Positions 7,919 through 16,067 of a stretch of 64,000 nucleotides of DNA are shown in pieces (position 1 is the stretch's first letter; each line of letters opens with the position of its first letter). The DNA is from Parvularculaceae bacterium (GTDB taxonomy: Bacteria > Pseudomonadota > Alphaproteobacteria > Caulobacterales > Parvularculaceae), in NCBI GenBank assembly GCA_013389105.1, contig JACADZ010000078.1, positions 1-64,000 of the forward strand. Reading direction: 5' to 3'. The notes under the pieces are model-generated. The model made no database searches and was not told where the DNA came from. It worked only from the letters and a program-made list of their open reading frames with translations. The translations under genes and the position numbers were made by a program.

Positions 7919-9280
7919 ATGGGCATGCCCCTGAAAGACGCCTCGCTGGAAACGCCAAACGCCGCTGACGCCTTCGACGCGGAATGGACCACAGGCCGCG
8001 CCCCAGTCGGCGACCGGCTTGCGGCGGCGCGCAAGGCCAAAGGCCTCACCTACCAGGACGTCTTCAACGGCACGAAGATCAAGATCGCCAATATCGCCGC
8101 CATCGAGACCGGCGACCATAAAGCGCTGCCCGCCGTCCCCTTCACCGTCGGGTTTGTGAAAGCCTATGCGCAGTTCCTCGGCCTTAGCCCCGAGGCTTAC
8201 GCGTCCGACTACCGCGCGGAATGCTTCCACGCGGGGGCCGCTGCGCACAAACCCGGGGACGCAGCGGCTCCAGCGGCCGCGCCGCCGATTGCAGCGCCTG
8301 CACTCGAAGCGCCGGAGCCTGCCATCGCCCGCACGGCCCGCTCCGCAACGCCCGAGACCCTCGTCTCCTGGCTCGGGATCGGGGCCTGCGTGCTCTGCGT
8401 GCTCTGGATCGGCGCCCGCATCGTTTCACCGAAAGGAGAGGCGGCGACGCCGCCCTCTCGAATTGAAGCTGGCGCCCCCTCAGCGGCGGCCGCCGCCGCA
8501 GCCGCCCCCGCGGCGCCGTCGCTGAAGCAGACCGCGGTTGCGCCAGCCGGTTCCGCGGGAACCGCCCAGGGAGAACCAGGCGGTCAGACAATGGTTGCGC
8601 TCGCCGACGACCCTCAAGACTCCTCGGCCGCGCCAACGCTCAGCGAAGAGGCACGCCAGAAAGCGGAAGCCCTTGCGGCCGCACTGAACCCCTCGGGAGG
8701 GCCGAAGGCTCCCGTTCCGGCGGCCCCGTCGCTGAAGCCGCCGGTCATGACGTCGACACCCGAAACGGCGGTTGCAGAGGACGTCGGCCGCGAGAATGAG
8801 GAGGCGTCGCAACCGGCATCCTACACCGACGCCTCCGAGGCGGCGCCGCCGGCCGGGCCGGCAACGCCGGAGGCGGCTTCAGTCGCGGCGCCGAACCCGA
8901 CGCAAGTGCCTGCAATGACATCCGCGAGCCCGTCCGCTCGCCAGCCGGCGGCATCCGTGGTCCCGCCGGAGCCCCAGCAGGCGGCGACGCCGGCTGCAAA
9001 CCAGCGCGTCGTCGAGGCGAAGCTGAGCCGCAACGTCCAGCCTGAATACCCTGACCGCTGCATGCGCCGCGCCGCCGCCGTCGAGACGGTCGAGCTTGCC
9101 TTCGTCATCACGGCCGAAGGGACCGCGACCGGAGTCTATGTCGCGCAGTCGTCGAACGAGTGTTTCAATTCGGCGGCTCTCAAGGCGGCCTATGACCTGC
9201 GCTTCGCGCCCCGAACCGTGAACGGGAAACCGGTTCTTCAGGAAGGAAAGCGCATGACGTTCCGCTTCGCCCGGCCGTGA
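7919..9280 (+). CDS. RodZ-like HTH membrane protein with C-terminal TonB domain
   Basis: A 453-residue protein with three parts. Residues about 30-95 are a RodZ-type helix-turn-helix (GDRLAAARKAKGLTYQDV, then IKIANIAAIETGDHKALP and FTVGFVKAYAQFLGL). Residues about 148-168 form a single membrane helix (SWLGIGACVLCVLWIGARIV). Residues about 175-360 are a low-complexity Ala/Pro/Glu linker. Residues about 362-453 are a TonB C-terminal domain (SRNVQPEYPDRCMRRAAAVETVELAFVI, FNSAALKAAYDLRFAP). RodZ normally links MreB to the cell wall; TonB domains contact outer-membrane transporters. The combination suggests a cytoplasm-to-outer-membrane bridge, which is inference. Confidence 0.85.
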   Translation: MGMPLKDASLETPNAADAFDAEWTTGRAPVGDRLAAARKAKGLTYQDVFNGTKIKIANIAAIETGDHKALPAVPFTVGFVKAYAQFLGLSPEAYASDYRAECFHAGAAAHKPGDAAAPAAAPPIAAPALEAPEPAIARTARSATPETLVSWLGIGACVLCVLWIGARIVSPKGEAATPPSRIEAGAPSAAAAAAAAPAAPSLKQTAVAPAGSAGTAQGEPGGQTMVALADDPQDSSAAPTLSEEARQKAEALAAALNPSGGPKAPVPAAPSLKPPVMTSTPETAVAEDVGRENEEASQPASYTDASEAAPPAGPATPEAASVAAPNPTQVPAMTSASPSARQPAASVVPPEPQQAATPAANQRVVEAKLSRNVQPEYPDRCMRRAAAVETVELAFVITAEGTATGVYVAQSSNECFNSAALKAAYDLRFAPRTVNGKPVLQEGKRMTFRFARP

Positions 9281-9286
9281 GGGCGG

Positions 9287-10249
9287 CTATTTCACCCCGA
9301 GGAACTCCGGAAGGCCGAGCGCGAGGTTGAGGTTCTGGATCGCCTGGACGGCGGCTCCTTTGAGCAAATTGTCTTCCGCCGCGACGACCGCCGCATGGCC
9401 GCCGTCGGCGGCGACGGCGAAGCCGCCGACGATCACGCCGGGAACGCCGGCGCCGTCCTTCAGTTCGGGGATATCGTCCTCAACGGCGATCAGCGGCTCG
9501 CTCCGGTAGGCATCTGCATAGACGGCCTTGAGCTCGGCCGCCGACATCGGCGCCTTCAGCGGCAGGTGGGCCGTCACGACGATGCCGCGAAAAGCCGGGT
9601 GCACGGCGGGCGTGAAGCGCACCGGATGGCGCAAATGGCGCGCGGCCTCGCGCTCATGATTATGGCCGACGAGCTTGTAGGGCATGAGGTTGTCTTTAAG
9701 ACGCTCAACGTCGTTCCGGGGGCTAGGGCTCGTCCCGGCCCCCGAATAGCCCGAGACGCCGAAGACCGACGGCGGCCCGGAAAGCCTTTCGAGCATCGGC
9801 GCGACGGCAAGCTGAAGCGCCGTCGCATAACAGCCCGGATTGGCGATGCGCGTCGCGCCCTTGAGGCGCCCGCCCTCGCCCATGAGGCGGCGCAGTTCGG
9901 GAAGGCCGTATTCCCATCGCTCGTCGAAGCGATAATCCGCAGACAGATCGACGACAACCTTGCCTGGCGCGTATCGGTCGATGGCGGCGAGATAAGGCGC
10001 GCCCGCGCCGTCGGGGAGCGCCAGTACGATCGCATCGACGCGGCGCTTGGCCGCCTCCTCGGGGGCGAGCGCCTCAAAGATGCATTCGTCCGTGTCTTCG
10101 GGCGCGATTTCGCTGACCCTGCGGCCCGCATATTCGCGCGACACCGCGTAAGCGAGCATGAACCCCGGGTGCTGAGAAATGAGGCGGATGAGTTCGCGCC
10201 CCGTATGCCCGCGGGCGCCGACAAGACCGACGAGATAGGGCTCGGACAT
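9287..10249 (-). CDS. argC: N-acetyl-gamma-glutamyl-phosphate reductase
   Basis: A 320-residue ArgC. It reduces N-acetylglutamyl phosphate to the semialdehyde with NADPH in arginine synthesis. The start MSEPYLVGLVGARGHTGREL gives the NADP-binding loop at the expected place; the longer upstream frame is not protein-like. The catalytic cysteine lies in IANPGCYATAL, followed by GYSGAG and the histidine of VGHNHERE. It is the last gene of a three-gene minus-strand operon, eight bases after the synthase/kinase gene, and ends in TAG. Confidence 0.96.
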   Translation of the reverse strand: MSEPYLVGLVGARGHTGRELIRLISQHPGFMLAYAVSREYAGRRVSEIAPEDTDECIFEALAPEEAAKRRVDAIVLALPDGAGAPYLAAIDRYAPGKVVVDLSADYRFDERWEYGLPELRRLMGEGGRLKGATRIANPGCYATALQLAVAPMLERLSGPPSVFGVSGYSGAGTSPSPRNDVERLKDNLMPYKLVGHNHEREAARHLRHPVRFTPAVHPAFRGIVVTAHLPLKAPMSAAELKAVYADAYRSEPLIAVEDDIPELKDGAGVPGVIVGGFAVAADGGHAAVVAAEDNLLKGAAVQAIQNLNLALGLPEFLGVK

Positions 10250-10257
10250 CGTCCCCG

Positions 10258-11577
10258 CTATCCCTCGAACGAAGCGGGGAGCGACGCGACGCGGTCGACG
10301 GTCTTCTCGATCCGCCCCCAGTCCTTCTCTCCGATCCAGAACACCGTCCACATGCCGCGCTTCACCGAGCCGGTGCAGGCGTCGTTGTAGAAAGCGTTGA
10401 AGCCGTTGACCGTGCGCGAGCGCCACCAAAACACCGGATTCTGCTTTGTGAACTGACGCCAGATCGTGCGCGACAGCCCCTCCCCGCGCGCCTCCTCCGT
10501 TACCGCGAACTTGTCGAGATAGATGAAGTCATCGATCCTGGCGAGGATCGCCCCGGCCCGGTACTTCTCCGACATGTAGACCTGATGGATGTCGAGCCCG
10601 TCCCACCAGTCGGGTTTGAGCTTGCGGCCGAACGCCTGCTCGATCAGGCCCTCCGTACGCTGACGGTCGAGCCGCGCCTTGGACGTGAACGTGCGGATCG
10701 CTTCGCCCTGGCGGATCAGGGTGCCCGACCCGCCATGCGTGAAGAGCTCGCGAATGAGCTCCTTCGGAGTCGTGATCGACACTGACGACGTCAGCGGCAG
10801 CGAGTCGAGAAGCCTCTTGATCTCCTGGAGCTTCAATCGCATGCCGCCATTGACCCACTCCGCCTTCATGAGCTTCTCGTAGTCGGAGGCGAGGTTGATC
10901 GACTGCATCGGCCGCTTGTGCTTGTCGAGAAGGCCGCCCGCGCCGGTGAGAAAGATCACCTTCATCGGCTGCAGCGCCTGCACGACCGCGCGGGTCGCGG
11001 AATCGCCGTTGATGTTGAGGAGCTGGCCGCCTGGCGCGATGCCGAGACAGGTCATGATCGGCACGGCGCCCGAAGAGACGATCGACTTCAGCATGCCGAG
11101 GCGGATGTTGGTCGGCTCGCCGACGAAGCCGTATTTCTCCTTATCGAGATAGTCGGCCTCGATCACGCCGGCGACAATGCCGTCCGCCTCGACGCCTTCC
11201 GCGCGCACCGCCTCGACGAGCTTGATGTTCTCGCCGATGAAGACGTCGCGCGCCGCATCCATGGTCGCCGCGTCGGTGACGCGCAGGCCGTCGATCTTCG
11301 GCGTCTCGACGCCGCGCTCTTTCAGCACTGCGTCAAGCTGCGGCCCGCCGCCGTGGATGACGATCGGCGTCAGGCCCACCGTATGCAGAAAGGCTAGCGC
11401 GTCGGCGGTTTCCTTCAGTTGCTCCTGCAGAATCGCGCCGCCGATTTTGATGACCGCGAACCGCGTCTGGTCGAGCGCCGAGAAGCGCTGGAGATAAGAC
11501 CTTATCTCCTTCGCATCCTGCATGTTCGACAGGAGCTCGACGATGGTCTGGCGCGTGGCGAGAGTGGGGGCGGTCAT
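10258..11577 (-). CDS. Bifunctional N-acetylglutamate synthase/kinase
   Basis: A 439-residue fusion. Residues 1 to about 290 are an amino-acid kinase domain (FAVIKIGGAILQ, VIHGGGPQLD, LNINGDSATRAVVQAL, LTGAGGLLDKHKRP). Residues about 300-439 are a GNAT acetyltransferase domain (AILARIDDFIYLDKFAVTEEARGEGLSR, then FWWRSRTVNGFNAFYNDACTGS). This is the NAGS/K type known from Maricaulis and Xanthomonas, performing the first two steps of arginine synthesis. Stand-alone argB and argA are replaced by this one protein. It overlaps the transcarbamylase gene by four bases. Arginine feedback is expected from the family but not visible here. Confidence 0.93.
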   Translation of the reverse strand: MTAPTLATRQTIVELLSNMQDAKEIRSYLQRFSALDQTRFAVIKIGGAILQEQLKETADALAFLHTVGLTPIVIHGGGPQLDAVLKERGVETPKIDGLRVTDAATMDAARDVFIGENIKLVEAVRAEGVEADGIVAGVIEADYLDKEKYGFVGEPTNIRLGMLKSIVSSGAVPIMTCLGIAPGGQLLNINGDSATRAVVQALQPMKVIFLTGAGGLLDKHKRPMQSINLASDYEKLMKAEWVNGGMRLKLQEIKRLLDSLPLTSSVSITTPKELIRELFTHGGSGTLIRQGEAIRTFTSKARLDRQRTEGLIEQAFGRKLKPDWWDGLDIHQVYMSEKYRAGAILARIDDFIYLDKFAVTEEARGEGLSRTIWRQFTKQNPVFWWRSRTVNGFNAFYNDACTGSVKRGMWTVFWIGEKDWGRIEKTVDRVASLPASFEG

Positions 11578-12584
11578 CTCGCCACCGCCTTCATGATCGC
11601 TTTCTGCACGTGGAGGCGGTTCTCCGCCTCCTCATAGGCGATGCACGCGGGGCTGTCGAACACCGCGTCAGTCATCTTCACATTGCGACGCATGGGGAGG
11701 CAGTGCGAGACGAGCGCTGAGTCGGTCAGCGACATCTTCGCCTCGTCGACGATGAAGTGTTTAAAGCCGTCGCGGATCTTCTTCTCCGGCTCCCAGTTCC
11801 CGAAATAAGGGAGCGCGCCCCAGCTCTTGCAGTAGACGACTTCGGCGCCTTTGTAGGCCTCCTCGATGTCGTGCGTCACCTCGACGTCGAAGCCGTTGGC
11901 GCGGGCGTCCTTCCGTGCCTGGTCCATGTAGCGCTCGTCGAGGATGTAATCCTTCGTCGGACAGAGCAGCGTCGGCTTCATGCCGAACTTGGCGGCGATC
12001 ATGAGGGCCGAATTGGCGACCGCGGTGTTCAATGGCTTTGGATGATAGGTCCAGGTCAGGACGAACTTCTTGCCGCCGAGCCCGGCGCGCCCCTCGAGCT
12101 CGAATTGCTCTTGGAGCGCCATCACATGGGCGAGCTCCTGGCAGGGATGGGTGATCGTCTCCATGTTGATGACCGGCACGTCGGCGTGGCGCGCAAAGGC
12201 CGTCAGCATCGCGTCCTTGCGGTCCTCCTCCCAGTTCTGGAACTTCGGGAAGGCCCTGACCCCGATCATGTCGCAGTAACGCGAAAGGACCTTGGCCGCT
12301 TCCTTCACGTGCTCCTCGGCCTCGCCGTCCATGACGGACCCTTCGCGGAACTCGAGGGGCCACATGCCTCCGGTCGGCGACAGGACCACGGCATGGCCGC
12401 CCAGTTGCCGAATCCCCACATCGAAGGAGGTTCGCGTGCGCAGGGAGTTGTTGAAGAACAAAAGGGCGATGGTCTTGTCTTTCAGGGCGTCGCCGAAAGG
12501 CGCCCCTTTCATGGCGCGGGCGTCGTCGATGAGCGCCTGAAGTTCGGCGCGGGACCAGTCGGCGGTGTTCAGAAAATGTCTCAT
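11574..12584 (-). CDS. argF': N-acetylornithine carbamoyltransferase (AOTCase)
   Basis: A 336-residue transcarbamylase of the acetylornithine type. The carbamoyl-phosphate loop reads FFNNSLRTRTSF, where ordinary OTCase has STRT. GMWPLEFREGSVMDG keeps the glutamate (E78) that in the Xanthomonas enzyme marks acetylornithine rather than succinylornithine specificity. ETITHPCQELAHVMALQE, FVLTWTYHPKPLNTAVANS and SHCLPMRRNVK also match that enzyme closely. It makes N-acetylcitrulline. It is first in the operon with NAGS/K and argC. Specificity is inferred from motifs. Confidence 0.92.
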   Translation of the reverse strand: MRHFLNTADWSRAELQALIDDARAMKGAPFGDALKDKTIALLFFNNSLRTRTSFDVGIRQLGGHAVVLSPTGGMWPLEFREGSVMDGEAEEHVKEAAKVLSRYCDMIGVRAFPKFQNWEEDRKDAMLTAFARHADVPVINMETITHPCQELAHVMALQEQFELEGRAGLGGKKFVLTWTYHPKPLNTAVANSALMIAAKFGMKPTLLCPTKDYILDERYMDQARKDARANGFDVEVTHDIEEAYKGAEVVYCKSWGALPYFGNWEPEKKIRDGFKHFIVDEAKMSLTDSALVSHCLPMRRNVKMTDAVFDSPACIAYEEAENRLHVQKAIMKAVAR

Positions 12585-12722
12585 GGCGGCTCTTTAGAGC
12601 CCTGCGCGGAAAAACGGTATCGGGTTTTTTGCGCCAGGCTGGAAAGAGCGGCCGCCGCGAGCCTTGCCGCTGCCGGCGTCCCGGGCGTAGCGTCCGCGCC
12701 GCCACGCCAAGAGGAGCGCTCC

Positions 12723-13325
12723 ATGACGATCAGGATTTACGGCATGCCGCTGTCGCCGAACGTTCGCAAGCCGCTGGCGGTCGCCGCCCATCTCGGCATT
12801 GCGGTCGAACTGACGCCCTGCCGGCCGGACGATCCCGCGCTTCGGGACGTCAACCCCATGGGCAGGATCCCCGCCATGGACGACGACGGCTTCACGCTCG
12901 GCGAGTCGAATGCGATACTTTTGCATCTTGCCGCCAAGAAAGCAAACAGTCTGTATCCGGATGATCAGAGGGCCCGCAGCGAAATCCACCAGTTCCTGCT
13001 GTGGGATGTGGCGCACTGGACTCCCTCCTACCAGCCGATCCAGTTCGAGCGGATGGTGAAGGGCCTCCTGAACATGGGCCCGCCGGACGAGACGGTCGTC
13101 GCCGCGACGCTGGAAAAATTCGCCCGCGAGGCGGGATACCTGAACGCGCGGCTGAAGGACCGCGATTTCCTCGTCGGGAAAGGACCGACGCTCGCCGACT
13201 TCGCGGTCGCGGCCGGCCTCACCCACGCCAGGGCCATCGACCTCCCCCTCAAGGATCATCCGAACGTCGAGGCCTGGAACCGCCGCGTCATGGACCTCGA
13301 CGGCTTCCGGAAGACCGCCGGCTGA
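12723..13325 (+). CDS. Glutathione S-transferase family protein
   Basis: A 200-residue GST. The N-terminal thioredoxin-like domain begins MTIRIYGMPLSPNVRK, with the cis-proline turn in GRIPAMDDDGFTLGESNAIL and the glutathione-binding ES. The helical C-terminal domain contains DFLVGKGPTLADFAVAAGL, the usual N-capping box region. The start at 12723 follows a GAGG-like element and gives the normal family length. Substrate is unknown. It is the only gene between the arginine operon and pepN. Confidence 0.88.
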   Translation: MTIRIYGMPLSPNVRKPLAVAAHLGIAVELTPCRPDDPALRDVNPMGRIPAMDDDGFTLGESNAILLHLAAKKANSLYPDDQRARSEIHQFLLWDVAHWTPSYQPIQFERMVKGLLNMGPPDETVVAATLEKFAREAGYLNARLKDRDFLVGKGPTLADFAVAAGLTHARAIDLPLKDHPNVEAWNRRVMDLDGFRKTAG

Positions 13326-13403
13326 CGGCGGTTTGTCGGGACAGGCGTCGGTTTACGCGCTACATCCAGCGCGCATGGGGGTTCTTCTCCACGAGGGTTA
13401 TCC

Positions 13404-15998
13404 ATGCGCACCGACGTCGCGCCGCAGCCGATCCGCCTTTCGGACTATAAGGCGCCGGATTTCCAGATTGACAGCGTCGAACTCCATTTCGCGCTCGATC
13501 CGGGCCGCACCATCGTCTCGTCGAAGATGGCGTTTCGACGGAGCGCCGCCGCCGCTCCGGACGCGCCGCTAGTTCTCAATGGAGAGGCGCTGGACCTCAT
13601 CTCCGTGGCGCTGGACGGGGAGGCGCTGTCGTCCGGCCGCTACGCCGTCGATGAGAAACATCTCACCATCGCCCGCGTCGGCGACGCGTTCACGCTGGAG
13701 ATCAAGAGCGCCTGCGCGCCCGAGGCCAACACCGCGCTCTCGGGCCTCTACATGTCGAACGGCATGTTCTGCACCCAGTGCGAAGCGGAGGGCTTTCGCC
13801 GGATCGCCTATTTTCTCGACAGGCCGGACGTGCTGGCGCGCTACGTCGTCCGCATCGAGGCCGACAAATCGGCCTGTCCGGTGCTGCTGTCGAACGGAAA
13901 TCTTGAGGCGTTCGGCGATCTCGGCGAGGGCCGACATTTCGCCCAATGGCGCGATCCGCACCCCAAGCCCTCCTATCTCTTTGCGCTGGTCGGCGGCGAT
14001 CTCGCGGCGGTCGAGGACCGGTTCGTAACCCGCTCCGGGAGGAACGTCGCGCTCAAGGTCTTCGTCCAGCCGCAGAACACCGACAAATGCGCCTACACGC
14101 TCGACTGCCTGAAGCGGGCCATGCGCTGGGACGAGGAGACGTTCGGGCGCGAATACGACCTCGACGTCTTTATGATCGTCGCCGTCGATCATTTCAATTT
14201 CGGGGCCATGGAGAACAAGGGCCTCAATATCTTCAACTCAGCTTATGTGCTTGCCTCGCCCGAGACGGCGACCGACGCGGACTACGAGGCCATCGAGGCG
14301 ATCGTCGCCCATGAGTATTTTCACAACTGGTCCGGCAACCGGGTCACGTGCCGCGACTGGTTCCAGCTGTGCCTCAAGGAAGGCTTCACCGTCTTCCGCG
14401 ATCAGGAGTTCTCATCCGACATGCGTTCGCGCCCGGTGCAGCGCATCAAGCAGGTCCGTCGCCTGTGGAGCCAGCAGTTTCCGGAAGACGCCGGCCCTCT
14501 CGCCCATCCGCCGCGCCCGGAGCAGTACTATACGATCGACAATTTCTACACGCCGACAGTCTATGAGAAGGGCGCCGAGATCGTCCGGATGCTGAAGACT
14601 CTGCTTGGCCCGGAGAAGTTTCGCGCGGCCTGCGATCTCTATTTCGCGCGCCATGACGGAACCGCGGCGACGGTCGAAGATTTCGTCAGGGCGATGGAGG
14701 ATGCGGGCGGCGCCGACCTTGGAATATTCCGGCGCTGGTATACAGACGCCGGCACCCCGAAAATCAGGGCCGAGTTCGTCAGCGACGGACGCGCCGCGAC
14801 GCTGACGCTTCGGCAGGTGACGGCGCCGACGCCAAACCAGCCTGAGAAACAGCCGCGGCACATTCCTGTCTCCTACGCCCTCTACGGATCGCGGAGCGGC
14901 GGAAAACTGGCCGCCGGCGTCGTCGAAATGATCGAAGGTGCGGCGACCCGGCGATTCGAAGACCTGGACGAGGCGCCGATTCTCTCCCTGCTCAACGGAT
15001 TCTCCGCCCCGGTGACGCTCGATCACGACCTCTCTCTCGATGAGCGCCTGTTCCTGGCGGCACGCGACGAGGACCTCTTCAGCCGCTGGGCCGTAACGGA
15101 AAATCTCTGGCGCGACCTTTGCCTCGCCGCGGGCGGCGCGAAAGCCATGCCCGACTGGGAGGGCGCGCTCGCGCGCTTTGCGCAAGCGCTTGGACAATCG
15201 CTGGACAGCGCCGATCAATCGCTGGCCGCGGAGCTGCTTCGCTGTCCAAGCGCGGCCGATCTGGCGAGGAACTGCGACAAGCTTGATCCGTCCGCCGTCG
15301 TGGCCGGCCGCAAGGAAGTCCGTCGGCGCGTCGCCCTGTCGCTCAAGGCCGACCTGCTGGCGACCTATACGCGGCTGAGGCCAAATCGTCCCTTCGAGCC
15401 GACAGCCGAACAGGCGGGAGAACGCGCGCTCAAGAACGGCGCGCTGGCGCTGCTCGTCGAAGCCGGAGAAGACGCCCTTGCGCTCGAGCAGGCGCGGCGC
15501 GCCGCCAACATGACCGACGAGGCGGCGGCGACCGCGGCGCTGGCGATGAGCGACAGCGACCTTCGGGCCGAGGCGCTGGAGCGCTTCTATGCGCGCTGGA
15601 GGCACGACCTCCTCGTCGTGAACAAATGGCTCGCCTGGCGCGTGATGGCCCCCGGCGAGCAGGGGCTCGCGGAGGTGCGCCGGCTGCTGGCGCATGAAGC
15701 CTTTGACCCCAAGAATCCGAACAAGGTGCGGGCCGTCCTTGGGACCTTCGCCCGCGAGAATCTCGAGGCGTTCCACCGGGCCGACGGCGCGGGCTATGAT
15801 TTCTTCCTCAACGAGGTGAGGGGCATCGACGCCCGCAATCCGCAGCTCGCGGCCAGGCTGGTGACGGCTGTGGAAAACTGGCGCCAGCTCGAACCGATCC
15901 GACGCGACGCCCTCAGCGCGAGCCTGCTCCGACTCGCCGAGACCCGGGGCGTCTCGACAAACCTCTTCGAGATTACAGCCAAGCTCCTGAAGGCATGA
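13404..15998 (+). CDS. pepN: Aminopeptidase N (M1 family)
   Basis: An 864-residue protein, the normal length for bacterial PepN. It removes N-terminal residues from peptides in the cytoplasm. The GAMEN exopeptidase motif is at 267-271 and the HEYFH zinc site at H303-H307, followed by NWSGNRVTCRDW and the third ligand in LKEGFTVFRDQ. The C-terminal half is the alpha-helical DUF3458 region of gammaproteobacterial-type PepN. It has its own ATG after GAGG-like sequence and appears monocistronic. Confidence 0.96.
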   Translation: MRTDVAPQPIRLSDYKAPDFQIDSVELHFALDPGRTIVSSKMAFRRSAAAAPDAPLVLNGEALDLISVALDGEALSSGRYAVDEKHLTIARVGDAFTLEIKSACAPEANTALSGLYMSNGMFCTQCEAEGFRRIAYFLDRPDVLARYVVRIEADKSACPVLLSNGNLEAFGDLGEGRHFAQWRDPHPKPSYLFALVGGDLAAVEDRFVTRSGRNVALKVFVQPQNTDKCAYTLDCLKRAMRWDEETFGREYDLDVFMIVAVDHFNFGAMENKGLNIFNSAYVLASPETATDADYEAIEAIVAHEYFHNWSGNRVTCRDWFQLCLKEGFTVFRDQEFSSDMRSRPVQRIKQVRRLWSQQFPEDAGPLAHPPRPEQYYTIDNFYTPTVYEKGAEIVRMLKTLLGPEKFRAACDLYFARHDGTAATVEDFVRAMEDAGGADLGIFRRWYTDAGTPKIRAEFVSDGRAATLTLRQVTAPTPNQPEKQPRHIPVSYALYGSRSGGKLAAGVVEMIEGAATRRFEDLDEAPILSLLNGFSAPVTLDHDLSLDERLFLAARDEDLFSRWAVTENLWRDLCLAAGGAKAMPDWEGALARFAQALGQSLDSADQSLAAELLRCPSAADLARNCDKLDPSAVVAGRKEVRRRVALSLKADLLATYTRLRPNRPFEPTAEQAGERALKNGALALLVEAGEDALALEQARRAANMTDEAAATAALAMSDSDLRAEALERFYARWRHDLLVVNKWLAWRVMAPGEQGLAEVRRLLAHEAFDPKNPNKVRAVLGTFARENLEAFHRADGAGYDFFLNEVRGIDARNPQLAARLVTAVENWRQLEPIRRDALSASLLRLAETRGVSTNLFEITAKLLKA

Positions 15999-16067
15999 GC
16001 AGACCGGGGCGGTCCGCGCACGATTGGCACGTGACAGCCGCGCGCGAACGGGAATAGTTTCGAAATC

